From CAYNLG01 sp964397995 (GTDB lineage Bacteria; Planctomycetota; Phycisphaerae; FEN-1346), in contig CAYNLG010000005.1 in assembly GCA_964397995.1 (NCBI GenBank), positions 1 through 64,000 on the forward strand: a stretch of 64,000 nt of DNA, written 5' to 3'. Shown here in pieces: positions 36,816 to 45,591 of the stretch (its first letter is position 1; each line of letters starts with the position of its first letter). Under the pieces are notes generated by a model, which was given only the letters and a program-made list of their open reading frames with translations, had not been told where the DNA came from and searched no databases. The translations under genes and the position numbers were made by a program.

Positions 36816-36874
36816 GGCCGCCCCTAACCGAAACCCGGCTTGACATCGGTGCCGCGGCGCCCATCCTGGGGGCC

Positions 36875-37831
36875 ATGCCCCGCGAACGCCCCCGTACCGA
36901 CCAGGATTTGTCGGCCCCGCCTGTCCGCCGCTACGCCGGGCCCATCGTCGATTCGCACACCCACACGCGGGACCCGGAGACGGTCCGCCTTCTCATGGAG
37001 GCGGCCGACGCCTACGGCATCGGCATCGTGTGCGGCATCACACACGCCGAGCACATCGCGCCGCTGCAGGCGGCCTTCGGCGACCGGTACCGGCCCATCA
37101 TTTGGGTCGACTCGACGCACGTCCGCGACGCGGCGCGCTTTGCCGAGGAGAACGTCCCTCGCATTCGCGAGGCCCGGGCGCGGGGGGCGGTGGCGGCCAA
37201 GTTCTGGCAAGCCCCGCGGTTCTACGCTGAGACGGGCCAGCGGCTCGATGCGCCCGTCTTCACACCCGTCTTCGAGACGCTCAGCGAACTCGGCATGCCC
37301 GCCCTCGTGCACATCGCCGACCCGGACGCCTGGTTCGAGACGCGGTACCTGGACGCGGCGGTCTACGGGACGAAGGAAGAGCAGTACACGGCCCTGGAGG
37401 CGGTGCTTGCCGCGCATCCGGGCGTGACGCTCGTCGGCGCCCACTTCGGCGGCGACCCGGAGCACCTGGACCACCTGCGGGCGCTGATGGCGGCCTACCC
37501 GAACTATTGCGTCGACACGAGCGCCACCAAGTGGATTGCCCGGGAGATCTCGCGCCGGCCGGAGGCGGCCCGGGCGTTCCTCCGCGACCACGCGGACCGC
37601 ATCCTTTTCGGCAGCGACATCGTCACCTTTCCGGACGCGACGTTCGAGGACTACGCCTCGCGGTACTGGGTCCACCGCTGGCTGTGGGAGGGCACCGGCC
37701 CGGCCACCTCGCCGATTCCGGACCCGCACGCGGCCGATCCGGACCGACCGGGGATTGAGGGCCTGAACCTGCCGGACGACGTCCTGGAGCGGGTTTACCG
37801 GGCGAACGTGACCGCCCTCTACGGCCTCTGA
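36875..37831 (+). CDS. amidohydrolase-family metal-dependent hydrolase
   Basis: 318 residues from the ATG at 36875. TIM-barrel hydrolase of the Amidohydro_2 type: HTHTRDPETV gives the first metal pair, LVHIADPDAWF and VTLVGAHFGGDPEHL give later ligands, and ILFGSDIVTFPD gives the catalytic Asp. There is no signal peptide. A consensus TTGACA (36840-36845) and a weak CATCCT lie just upstream, with the ATG 8 nt later, so the mRNA may be leaderless. No Shine-Dalgarno sequence is visible. The substrate is unknown; family members act on lactones, aromatic acids or sugars. Confidence 0.82.
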   Translation: MPRERPRTDQDLSAPPVRRYAGPIVDSHTHTRDPETVRLLMEAADAYGIGIVCGITHAEHIAPLQAAFGDRYRPIIWVDSTHVRDAARFAEENVPRIREARARGAVAAKFWQAPRFYAETGQRLDAPVFTPVFETLSELGMPALVHIADPDAWFETRYLDAAVYGTKEEQYTALEAVLAAHPGVTLVGAHFGGDPEHLDHLRALMAAYPNYCVDTSATKWIAREISRRPEAARAFLRDHADRILFGSDIVTFPDATFEDYASRYWVHRWLWEGTGPATSPIPDPHAADPDRPGIEGLNLPDDVLERVYRANVTALYGL

Positions 37832-37873
37832 CGCGGGGCGTCGCGGTTTGCCGCCATCGGGGCGCGCCTGCGC

Positions 37874-37901
37874 TTGACATGCGGCCCGCGGGACGTACAC
37901 T
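37874..37901 (+). promoter_or_regulatory. promoter of tRNA-Met
   Basis: Consensus -35 TTGACA (37874-37879), 16-nt spacer, TACACT (37896-37901). The tRNA begins 14 nt after the -10. Confidence 0.7.
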
Positions 37902-37914
37902 GGGGCGCTGCCGT

Positions 37915-37990
37915 GGCGGCGTAGCTCAGGGGCTAGAGCAGGGGATTCATAAGCCCAAGGTCGGTGGTTCGAATCCACCCGCCGCCACCA
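37915..37990 (+). tRNA. tRNA-Met (CAU), possibly elongator
   Basis: 76 nt with encoded CCA. Acceptor stem GGCGGCG/CGCCGCC and T arm GGTGG-TTCGAAT-CCACC pair fully. The anticodon loop is TTCATAA. The anticodon stem GGGGA/GCCCA has only three G-C pairs flanked by G-A and A-G mismatches. The first acceptor pair is G-C, so it lacks the C1-A72 mismatch of bacterial initiators. It is probably elongator Met, with a lysidine-type Ile tRNA as the alternative. Confidence 0.93.
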
Positions 37991-38000
37991 TCGTCCTTCG

Positions 38001-38518
38001 CCGGGGCCGCGGCACGGCGGCGCCGGAGCCCCGCCCACGAACGCGACGCACTTTCATATGCACGCTTCTTGCTACCGCTGTCCGGTTGCTGGGCGCGGGG
38101 CGGCGCGCGGGGGCCGGGCGGCAGGCGGCAGGCCCGGTTGGCGGCGCGCGCCAGAGTGTATAATTGTATCCTGGAGTATCGCGCCGGGCGTACACCGGAG
38201 TATACGTTTGTAGCCTATAGTATCGCGCCGCCGCCCCGAATTGGCCTTTTTTTGGCTTCTTTTGACTTTTTTCATGCCTTTTTTTGGCCTCTGGTGGTTT
38301 TTTTTGTGCCCGTTTTGTCTTTTTTTTGCCTTCGTTTGGCTTTTTTGTGGCGGTTTTTGTCTTTTTTTTCTCCGGGTGCCGTCGAGACGGCCGCGCGACC
38401 CCTTCAGGCGGCCGGCGCCGTGAAACGGGGCAAGATGGGCAGTATGGAGAAAATGCGGAGGCCGGAATGCGGAATGCAGGCAACGGCTCACGACCGGGCG
38501 CGCGGCGTGCGTGGGAAC
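38001..38518. other. non-coding region with T-tract array
   Basis: From 38151 the base composition changes sharply: a TATAAT (38159-38164), two copies of AGTATCGCGCCG 44 bp apart (38175-38186, 38219-38230), then 38241-38385 with about a dozen runs of 4-8 T separated by GCC or GGC. No protein is expected here. The minus-strand frame reads Lys-rich low complexity only because of the T runs. It may be bent DNA or the edge of an inserted element. Confidence 0.6.
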
Positions 38519-38553
38519 GAGGTGACTGGGTGACTGGGCAACTAGGTGACTGG
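38519..38553. repeat. tandem GTGACTGG-type repeat
   Basis: Four copies of a 7-9 nt unit (ggtgactgg, gtgactgg, gcaactag, gtgactgg). It is the reverse complement of the repeat that overlaps the purF stop at 3145-3162. Confidence 0.55.
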
Positions 38554-38740
38554 GAGGTGGCCGACATCGGTGGAGACTGTATATATAGCCTTGGGGAATA
38601 GGAACAGAGTACCGGAGAGGGCGTTTGAGGACGGAGGCGTTGGCAGTTTCTATTGGGGGCAAGGCGAGAATCTCACTGGCACGGAGTCTGTCGGGGATGT
38701 ACACTTCTGGGGAATGAGGGCCTTGGCTGAGGAACCGGCA

Positions 38741-40657
38741 ATGTGCGAGCTTCTTGAGCTTGCCCGGAAGCAGTTTGGGGAGAGTCTGAGTGAGTCCGAA
38801 GCCGGTGTCATTAAGGCCGCCTCCGTGGGGGACGCTTGTGGGTATGGCGGGTGGGCTGATGTGCAAGCACCCTTATGGGAGGCAGAGTCGAAAACGGGCC
38901 AAGTTGTCCGGTCGAAAGTCGTCCGCTGGCTGTGCTCAGATTCTGCGGCGAAGTCGCTTGTTCGCCTGCAGGGACTGATAATCCGCGGGTTTGTGTTCGA
39001 GGAATTGCTTGACCTAAGCATGGTGCGGGCGCCGTTCCCTCTCGTCCTACAGAATTGTGTCTTGAGACGTGGTATTGTCCTGACCTTCGCAGAACTCGCA
39101 CTTCTCGATCTATCGCAGAGTCGAACGGGGCCGGTCCTGGCTAACGGAGTAGAGATTGCGCGAGGACTCTTTCTGAATGGCTTGGAATGTCATGGTTGGC
39201 ATATTGACGGCCTGGGTGGCAAATGTTGCATATCATTGCAAAAGGCCATTGTGCGAAGTGAGATGAGTGTGATAGAGGCGCGTTTGGTCGCAGGCGATGG
39301 CGTCGCTTTGTGTTTGCGGGGGGCAACTGTGGAAGGCGGAGTGTCAATGCCGGGGCTTTGGGCAGAGGGAGAGTTGGATTTTCAGGAGATCGCCATCGCC
39401 GGGACGCTGGACATGACGGATGTGCATGTGGCCAGTCGCGGCCGAGTGGCCGTCACGTTGGACCGGGCGCATGTGGGGAAGGCCCTTGCCATGTGCGGAG
39501 ACTTCAGGGCCCTTGGACAGGTTAGGCTCGCCGGCGCTATGGTGAACGATGTATTGCACTGCTCGGGCTGCTGGATCGTTCACGATGGCGACTTCGCCGT
39601 GATGGCCGATGCCGTGCGCGTGGGCAGCCAGGCCGCATTTGATGGCGCGCGCATAGGAGGTGGCGTGCGAATGGCTTTCGCGAGACTTGAGGGGCACTTT
39701 GGCTGTACTGCGGCGTTGCTGGTTTCCGGCTCAAAACCTGCTCTGGATATACAAGTGGCGAGAATTGGCGGCAGTGTCTTCTTGGACGAGGGCTTCTGTG
39801 CGCATGGCGAGGTCAGCGTGCTGGGCGCCATGATCGGCGGGGACCTTGACTGTACGGGCGGGCGCTTTCTGAATGCGGGGGCAAAGGCATTGTCTGCGGA
39901 TGGCGCGCAGATAGGCAGCAGGCTGTTGATGCATTCGGGGTTCGAAGTCCGCGGCGAATTGAGGCTGTTTTACGTCAAGGTCCCCGTGCTTAAGGACGAA
40001 GTGCAAAGCTGGCCCACGAGAGGGAACTTGTGCCTGGAAGGCTTCAGTTACGACTTTATGAGGCCGGCGTCCGCAGAGTCGGGCCTAGGCAATCGTCTTC
40101 AGTGGATCGAGAGGCAGTACCCACAAGAGCGAAGCCGATGGCGCGGGAGCTTCTGTCCGCATCCGTACACCGAGTTGGCGCGGGCTTACCGACGAATGGG
40201 AATGCCAAGGGAGGCAAGGAAGGCTCTCATTGGAAAGCACAAGCATGAAAGGCGCCACGGTACCATGAGCCGGCGCCGCAAGGCGGGGGACTGGTTTCTT
40301 GGATTCGTTGTAGGGCACGGCTATGCCATGTGGCGAGTTCTGATCTTTGCCGGCATTCTTTTTGCAGTCACCTGGGCGGCGGTTGCTTGGGGGAATGCTC
40401 AAGGCCTAATGGTTCGAAGTGGAGACTCGGTGGGTCCCCTGCCATTGCTGTACCCCTTCGTCTATGCCTTGGATGCCTTGGTTCCGTTTGTGGACTTGCA
40501 CCAGGAGAGCAATTGGGTGCCCGACGCCGCGGAGGGGGCGTGGCACACGGGGTTTCTGCTTCAGGTTCTGATATACGTCAACATTATTTCGGGGTGGGTT
40601 CTTTTGACAGCCGCCATAGCCGGGTTGGCGAACGTCGTGAAGCACGAGTCGGAGTAG
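38741..40657 (+). CDS. membrane-anchored beta-helical repeat protein of the so-called membrane-associated oxidoreductase type
   Basis: 638 residues. I chose the ATG at 38741 because GAGGAA lies 6 nt upstream; an ATG at 38714 is possible. Residues ~55-480 repeat a pattern of short strands (VRWLCSDSAAKSLVRLQGLI, ARIGGGVRMAFARLEGHFGC, VARIGGSVFLDEGFCAHGEV, AMIGGDLDCTGGRFLNAGAK), a bactofilin or pentapeptide-like helix. Then comes the family hallmark PHPYTELARAYRRMGMPREA followed by RKALIGKHKHERR, and a C-terminal anchor with transmembrane helices (VLIFAGILFAVTWAAVAW, VLIYVNIISGWVLLTAAIAG). Homologues are often labelled oxidoreductase, but no redox site is visible. Codons end in T or A far more than in neighbours, so it was probably acquired. 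TATATA at 38579 may be its -10. Confidence 0.75.
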   Translation: MCELLELARKQFGESLSESEAGVIKAASVGDACGYGGWADVQAPLWEAESKTGQVVRSKVVRWLCSDSAAKSLVRLQGLIIRGFVFEELLDLSMVRAPFPLVLQNCVLRRGIVLTFAELALLDLSQSRTGPVLANGVEIARGLFLNGLECHGWHIDGLGGKCCISLQKAIVRSEMSVIEARLVAGDGVALCLRGATVEGGVSMPGLWAEGELDFQEIAIAGTLDMTDVHVASRGRVAVTLDRAHVGKALAMCGDFRALGQVRLAGAMVNDVLHCSGCWIVHDGDFAVMADAVRVGSQAAFDGARIGGGVRMAFARLEGHFGCTAALLVSGSKPALDIQVARIGGSVFLDEGFCAHGEVSVLGAMIGGDLDCTGGRFLNAGAKALSADGAQIGSRLLMHSGFEVRGELRLFYVKVPVLKDEVQSWPTRGNLCLEGFSYDFMRPASAESGLGNRLQWIERQYPQERSRWRGSFCPHPYTELARAYRRMGMPREARKALIGKHKHERRHGTMSRRRKAGDWFLGFVVGHGYAMWRVLIFAGILFAVTWAAVAWGNAQGLMVRSGDSVGPLPLLYPFVYALDALVPFVDLHQESNWVPDAAEGAWHTGFLLQVLIYVNIISGWVLLTAAIAGLANVVKHESE

Positions 40658-40951
40658 CCCTCGCTGGCAGGCGGGCCCGTGGAGTGCGGCTCGGGGGCGC
40701 CTGGCAAGGTGGCTATAACATCAGCATCCATGGCGGTGCCGCTCCCATCGTAGTCCACAGGAAACGCCAAATGGCGCAACACCGAGAACGGCAGCGACTC
40801 CGTCGCCACGACAAGGCGCTGATCCGTCAGCACACTCCATGTGACGGCCACTGCCGCGCGGGACCGGGGCGGGGACGGACCGCGTGACCGCGAGCTTCCG
40901 CTCGGGGCCCGAAACGGCCCGGCCGCCCCGGCGATGCGAAGACGGCACGGC
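40658..40951. other. 294-bp gap between convergent genes
   Basis: Nothing firm. On the minus strand a stretch (about 40700-40870) translates as VTWSVLTDQRLVVATESLPF and VDYDGSGTAMDADVIATLPG, which looks protein-like and may be a gene relic, but I cannot name a family. No tRNA-Met duplicate (attachment-site copy) was found. Confidence 0.3.
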
Positions 40952-42169
40952 CTACCGGCGGCTGAGGAGGCGTTTGGCGTAGTCGGCGGCCAGGTCAAGT
41001 ACGGCCTTCGGCGCGCCCGCCCCCGCGACCGGTTCGGTCGCCACGGGCTTGAGGAAGACCAACCCCTTACCCGCCTCGCCGGTGGTGCGGGCGTCGCGGA
41101 GATTCGGGACCACGGCCGACGGGTCGGCGGCCAGGCGAGCGGCGGCGGCCTTGCCGACGTAGACGTTGGCGAAGCGGTAGCTGTCCTTCTGGTCGCACCA
41201 GATGTCGAAACCGGCATTGCCGCAGACGTTGCTGTCGCGCATCTCTGGGATGCCGCGGTCGGACATGGTGTTGCCGGCAAACCCGCCACCCTGGTTCGCG
41301 GTGATCTCGCACAGGCTGATATGCGGAAAACTCTTGTGGTCGCACTGGTAGCCAACACCCCGGCATGCTTTGATGGTAACCCGGGCCACGGGCGTGCTTT
41401 CGTCGAAACCGTTGATCCCATGTCCCAAGCTGTAGAGCACGGCTGTGTCGGAGATCTGCGTGTCGGTTGAATGGATCCAAACGCCCAGTCGGTTGCCCAC
41501 GAGCGCGCAATGCGAGACATTCGCCCCGCCTTTGTGGATCTCCAGCCCCTTCTCCGCCAGGGCGATGACGCACCACGCGAGCGTGCTGCCGGGGGCCTGG
41601 ATGCGGATGCCTGCCCAGCCGCGCCGCTTGTTGGCGGGGACGAAGGCGATCGGGTTGGTCTCGGTGCCCTCGGCGAGGAGGCGGCCCGAGACGACGAGGC
41701 CCGCCTCCGGGGCCGCCTCCAGGCGCGTGCCCGGGCGCACCGTCAGCGTGACGCCGGTCGGGACGGCCAGCTGGCCCACGACGTGGACCACGGCGCCCGG
41801 GCCGCCGACCGTGCGGTCGGCCGTCAGGGCGGCGGGCAACGTGGACTCGGTGCGACGGGGATCGGCCTCGCCGACACCGGGGCGGCGGTCGGCCGGGGGC
41901 TTGTCGGGCGCCGCCAGAGCCGCCTTGGCGGCCGCGTGGTCCGGGTCGATGCGGAGGACGGCCTGCCAGCAGGCCCTGGCGTCAGCGGCGCGGCCGGCGC
42001 GGGCGGCGGCCTCGGCGAAGCGGGTGAGTTTGGCGACGGCCTCGGCATCGGCGCGGGCGACGGCGGCGGCCCGCTCCTGCTCGATGGCCTGGACCCGGTC
42101 GTCGGTGCCTGCGGCCGCAGCTGGGGCGGCCACCAGGGCGAGAAGCACGAGCGGCGCGGCGCGAAACAT
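40952..42169 (-). CDS. secreted beta-helix protein with N-terminal helical (TPR-like) segment
   Basis: 405 residues from the ATG at 42169 (AAGGGGGA upstream). Signal peptide MFRAAPLVLLALVAAPAAAA. Residues 20-85 are helical with an AGRAADARACWQAVLRIDPD repeat like one tetratricopeptide. From about 120 a right-handed beta-helix follows: GVTLTVRPGTRLEAAPEAGL, VVSGRLLAEGTETNPIAFVP, WAGIRIQAPGSTLAWCVIAL, ISLCEITANQGGGFAGNTMS. Similar to Right-handed-helix proteins that bind or process surface polysaccharide. No catalytic residues assigned. It is transcribed away from the hairpin array at 42.4-42.6 kb. Confidence 0.8.
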   Translation of the reverse strand: MFRAAPLVLLALVAAPAAAAGTDDRVQAIEQERAAAVARADAEAVAKLTRFAEAAARAGRAADARACWQAVLRIDPDHAAAKAALAAPDKPPADRRPGVGEADPRRTESTLPAALTADRTVGGPGAVVHVVGQLAVPTGVTLTVRPGTRLEAAPEAGLVVSGRLLAEGTETNPIAFVPANKRRGWAGIRIQAPGSTLAWCVIALAEKGLEIHKGGANVSHCALVGNRLGVWIHSTDTQISDTAVLYSLGHGINGFDESTPVARVTIKACRGVGYQCDHKSFPHISLCEITANQGGGFAGNTMSDRGIPEMRDSNVCGNAGFDIWCDQKDSYRFANVYVGKAAAARLAADPSAVVPNLRDARTTGEAGKGLVFLKPVATEPVAGAGAPKAVLDLAADYAKRLLSRR

Positions 42170-42398
42170 GACAGTCCCCCTTTCGATGATGATCCGACGC
42201 GTGAGAGAGGCAGACGCCGCGATCTTTCGGGCCATTGTGGCGCGAAAGGGCCGGGGACGCAAGGGGGCGTTTGTTGGTCTCGAAGAAGAGGCGAACGCGA
42301 GGGAAGAAGAAGGCGGCGGGGGCTGGGGAAGAAGACACGCAAAAGGGCCAAGACTGGGTGCCCGGGGGAAGAAGAATACGGCCAGGGCAAAACGTCAG

Positions 42399-42607
42399 AC
42401 GGCAGCCAAAGCGGCGTCGAGGCCGCCGCAGTCCATAGAGCGGCGACGGCAAACGACACGCGTGGGGGCGAGCCCCGCGGCGAAAAGGGCAAAGCAGAAC
42501 TCACGGGCAGGATGCCCGTGCTACGGGGAAACGGCGATGGCAAGACGGCGAACGGCAGCCAAAGCGGTGCCGGTGGCACCGCAGTCCAAGGTCCGGCTGC
42601 GCCGGAC
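42399..42607. repeat. hairpin array with a 37-nt direct repeat whose stem differs between copies
   Basis: Copy 1 (42399-42435) and copy 2 (42552-42588) share the first 16 nt (ACGGCAGCCAAAGCGG) and the last 8 nt (GCAGTCCA) exactly. The middle 13 nt differ but keep a stem in both (GCGGCG/CGCCGC versus GCGGTGCC/GGCACCGC). Further perfect stems with 3-nt loops are CACGGGCA-gga-TGCCCGTG (42502-42520) and GTCCGGC-tgc-GCCGGAC (42591-42607). Confidence 0.75.
42462..42487. repeat. dispersed palindromic repeat, copy 2
   Basis: Matches 24 of 26 bases of the unit at 3013-3038. The stem is slightly weaker here (GGGG-cgag-CCCC). Confidence 0.6.
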
Positions 42608-42750
42608 ATGGAAGACGGCAGCGGCCACGGCGCGCGGCAATCGCGGGGAAACCCGGCCGGGGTCGGCTGGTTCAATCCCTCGGAACGCGACGGGCTTGGC
42701 TGCGCCCTCGGGCCGGGCGGGCGGCCCGGGCTGAGACTGAGGGACTCCGC

Positions 42751-45591
42751 ATGAGGCAGTGGACGCTGATGATTCTGGTTGCCGCGTGGGCGGCGCTTGC
42801 GGGCGCGGGGGCGGCCGGGGCCGACGCCGAGACGGCGGTGTTGACCGTGGAGACGCCGTGGCGGTTTTACGTGGTGCCGAAACCGGGGGCCGGGCGGCCG
42901 AAGGCGGCGCCGGCGGCGGAGTGGGCGGCGCGCCCCTTCGACGACTCCGCCTGGCCCAGCCACACGGGGCCGGTGTTCGGCGGGTACGGGTACGACCGGA
43001 TGGCGGACCAGGTGGGGGTGTTGCTGGTGCAGGGGCGGTTCCGGGTGGCGGACCCGCGTGGGGTGCGGCGGCTGGCGCTCGTGGTGGTGTATCGCGGCGG
43101 GGTGGTGGTGGCGGTGAACGGGCGAGAGATCGGGCGCGGCCATTTGCCGCGGGGCCCGCTCGGGCCGCTGTCGGAGGCGGCGGGGTATCCGCGAGAGGCG
43201 TACGTGCGTCCGGACGCGGACGTGTTGCTTCCGAACTACGGCAGCCGCACCCCGCCGGAGGAGGTGCGCGGGCGGTACGAGGGGCGTCTGCGGCGGTTGC
43301 GTGTGGAGGTGCCGCCGGAGGTGCTGCGGGCGGGGGTGAACGTGCTGGCGCTCCGGATTCATCACGCGGCCGAGCCGGTGGGGTTGCCCGAGGGCCGCGC
43401 GACCCTGCGGTGGGGGACGGCGGGGCTGGTGGACCTGACCTTGAGGGGCGAGCCGGAGGCGGCCTTCCGCGGGGGGGCGGCGGCGCGCGCGGGGGGCGTG
43501 CGGCTGTGGAACGCCGAGGCGTGCCAGGCGATCGACCCCGAGGCGCCGGGGGCCAGCCGCCTGGAGCAGGTGCGGCCGATTCGCCTCGATGTGCCGCGCG
43601 GCGGGGTGGCCAGCGGGCAGGTGGTGGCCGAGGGGGACGGGCCGCTGGCGGGGTTGGCGGCGGAGGTCGGGCCGCTGGTGGGGCCGGGGGGGGCGACGTT
43701 GCCGGCGTCGGCGGTGCGGGTGCGGTATGCGCGGCTGGGGGGGAAGTACGTGGGCCTGTTCGACCGGCCGCAGCAGGGGGCCCGGGTGCAGCCGGTGTGG
43801 GTGACGGTGGAGCCGGCGGCAGACGCGGCGCCCGGGGCGTATGCGGGGACGCTGAGGGTGCGGACGGCGGGCGGGGTGCGGGAGGTGCCGCTGGAGGTGC
43901 GGGTGCACGGGTGGCAGGCGGGGCCGCCGTCGGCGTGGGCGACGTGTATCAACGTGCTGCAGTCGCCGGAGTCGGTGGCGGGGCATTACGGGGTGGGGCT
44001 GTGGTCGGACCGGCACTTTGAGCTGATGGCGGCGTCGATGCGGCTGATGGGGGAGCTGGGCAACGACGTGCTGGGGGTGGGGGCGGTCGGGAAGAGCGTC
44101 TTCGGCGACGACCCGCTGGTGGTCTTTCGGCGCGAGGGGGGGCGGTTGGAGCCGGACTTCCGGTTCCTGGACCGGTACCTGGCGCTGTACGACCGGCACG
44201 CCCACGCGCCGCGGTTCCTGTCGGTGCACGTGTGGAACTATGGCATGTACTACAAGGGGTACGGGCGCGACGGCAAGGCCGGGCGCGACGTCCCGGACGG
44301 CGCGGCGCAGCGGGCGGAGACGATTCCGATTCAGGTGCTGGAGGGGGGCCGGGTGCGGGCGGCGGAGATGCCGATTTTCGGCGAGCCGGGGACGGAGGCC
44401 GTGTGGAAGGCCGTGCTGGACGGCGTGCGGGCGCGGGTGAAGGCGCTGGGGTGGACGGAGACGCGGATGTTGCTTGGGACGTCGGGGGACACGTGGCCGT
44501 CGGCGGAGACGGTGGCGTTCTTCCAGGGATTCGCGCCGGAGGTGGAGTGGCGGGTGCTGACGCATGGATGCGGGTGTCCGCACTGGGGGCGGACGCGGTT
44601 CGAGCGGACGCAGCCGAACGGGATGGTGGTGGGGTACCTGGAGATTGCGCGGCGGGTGGGCAACAGCCGGCCGCCCCTGGCGGACCACCCGGTGCCCTGC
44701 AACTGCCGCGACAAGGTGGGGCACCACGCGTCGACGTATCGCGACCTGGTGCCGCTGACGACGGTGGCGGTGGGGTACGACGGCATCTGCTGGAAGGGCA
44801 TCGACTACTGGTCGTACGAGACGGCCGAGGGGACGCGCCGCAGCGCGCTGAACACGTATGTGCACTTCGGGAACATGGTCGGCGGCACGCCGCGCGCCAT
44901 GGCCGTGGCCGGGCCGGACGGGGCGGTGGCGACCGTGCAGACGGAGATGTTCCGCGAGGGGACGCTGGCGTGCGAGGCGGTGCTGGCGGTGCGGCGTGAG
45001 CTGGGGCGGCTGTATCCGCGGCCGATGAAGACGTACGACGCGGCGACGGTCCGGCTGCACGACGCGCTGACGCGGATTCTCGTGGACCGCGAGACGGGCA
45101 AGCAGACGGTGGCCGGCCCGCGGGCGCTGGACCTGACGCTCCGGTACGCGGACGGCCGGGTCCAGCCGCCGGTCGACGGCAAGTCGCCGACGTTCAACAC
45201 GGCCCGCCACACCGGCACGGCCACGCCCGCCGGCGACGGGGCCATCGACCTGGCCGTCGAGGTCAACGACGACGCCTGGGTCAAGGGCGGCACGGGGACG
45301 TACCGCGTGACGCTCCGCCGCGAGGGCCGCACCCTCACGGGCACGTACACCGGGCGGTTCACCGACCGCCAGGGCCGGACCGCCGACGTCCGGGGCAAGG
45401 TGACGGGCGTCTTTGAGGCCGGCGTTCTGACCGAGCCGGCCGGCCCGCCGCCGCCCAAGGACGACCGCTACCGCGAGGCGGAGGCGGCCGTAGAGGCCCT
45501 CATCGCGTGCGTGGAGAAGGGCGGCGACTGGGCGGGGTCGGTGGCGCGGCTGTACGAGGTGGCGGGGGACCTGGCCGCCGCCGAGAAGTAG
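42751..45591 (+). CDS. large secreted glycoside-hydrolase-like protein
   Basis: 946 residues, ATG at 42751 (GAGGGA upstream). Signal peptide MRQWTLMILVAAWAALAGAG. Residues ~35-215 look like a GH2-type jelly roll (WPSHTGPVFGGYGYDRMADQ, LALVVVYRGGVVVAVNGREI, VPPEVLRAGVNVLALRIHHA). Residues ~300-400 form a beta domain like that preceding DUF4091. About 400-720 is a probable barrel (FRFLDRYLALYDRHAHAPRF, VHVWNYGMYYKGYGRDGKAG, GICWKGIDYWSYE). The last 150 residues are another beta domain and a helical tail. Catalytic acids are not assigned. Codons mostly end in G up to about 45080 and in C after, so the 3' part may have a different origin. Confidence 0.7.
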   Translation: MRQWTLMILVAAWAALAGAGAAGADAETAVLTVETPWRFYVVPKPGAGRPKAAPAAEWAARPFDDSAWPSHTGPVFGGYGYDRMADQVGVLLVQGRFRVADPRGVRRLALVVVYRGGVVVAVNGREIGRGHLPRGPLGPLSEAAGYPREAYVRPDADVLLPNYGSRTPPEEVRGRYEGRLRRLRVEVPPEVLRAGVNVLALRIHHAAEPVGLPEGRATLRWGTAGLVDLTLRGEPEAAFRGGAAARAGGVRLWNAEACQAIDPEAPGASRLEQVRPIRLDVPRGGVASGQVVAEGDGPLAGLAAEVGPLVGPGGATLPASAVRVRYARLGGKYVGLFDRPQQGARVQPVWVTVEPAADAAPGAYAGTLRVRTAGGVREVPLEVRVHGWQAGPPSAWATCINVLQSPESVAGHYGVGLWSDRHFELMAASMRLMGELGNDVLGVGAVGKSVFGDDPLVVFRREGGRLEPDFRFLDRYLALYDRHAHAPRFLSVHVWNYGMYYKGYGRDGKAGRDVPDGAAQRAETIPIQVLEGGRVRAAEMPIFGEPGTEAVWKAVLDGVRARVKALGWTETRMLLGTSGDTWPSAETVAFFQGFAPEVEWRVLTHGCGCPHWGRTRFERTQPNGMVVGYLEIARRVGNSRPPLADHPVPCNCRDKVGHHASTYRDLVPLTTVAVGYDGICWKGIDYWSYETAEGTRRSALNTYVHFGNMVGGTPRAMAVAGPDGAVATVQTEMFREGTLACEAVLAVRRELGRLYPRPMKTYDAATVRLHDALTRILVDRETGKQTVAGPRALDLTLRYADGRVQPPVDGKSPTFNTARHTGTATPAGDGAIDLAVEVNDDAWVKGGTGTYRVTLRREGRTLTGTYTGRFTDRQGRTADVRGKVTGVFEAGVLTEPAGPPPPKDDRYREAEAAVEALIACVEKGGDWAGSVARLYEVAGDLAAAEK

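Larger units (their letters stand above)
42170..42750. other. 581-bp intergenic region packed with small hairpins and a direct repeat
   Basis: No gene recognised, although the plus strand stays open. It holds purine-rich sequence (42270-42390), a dispersed repeat and an array of short perfect hairpins, listed separately. It separates two outward-facing secreted-protein genes, so it must also hold both promoters, which I could not place. Confidence 0.6.

Noticed and set aside
37947..38567. 206-codon minus-strand frame with a Lys-rich centre
   Set aside because: The Lys codons arise only from the T-tract array; the frame also crosses tRNA-Met.
38546..38740. Upstream in-frame GTG start for the low-GC gene
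   Set aside because: That GTG lies in the tandem octamer repeat and has no ribosome site; the start at 38741 has GAGGAA at proper spacing.
38741..40657. Oxidoreductase function
   Set aside because: The label is common for the family, but no flavin, haem, Fe-S or NAD motif is visible.
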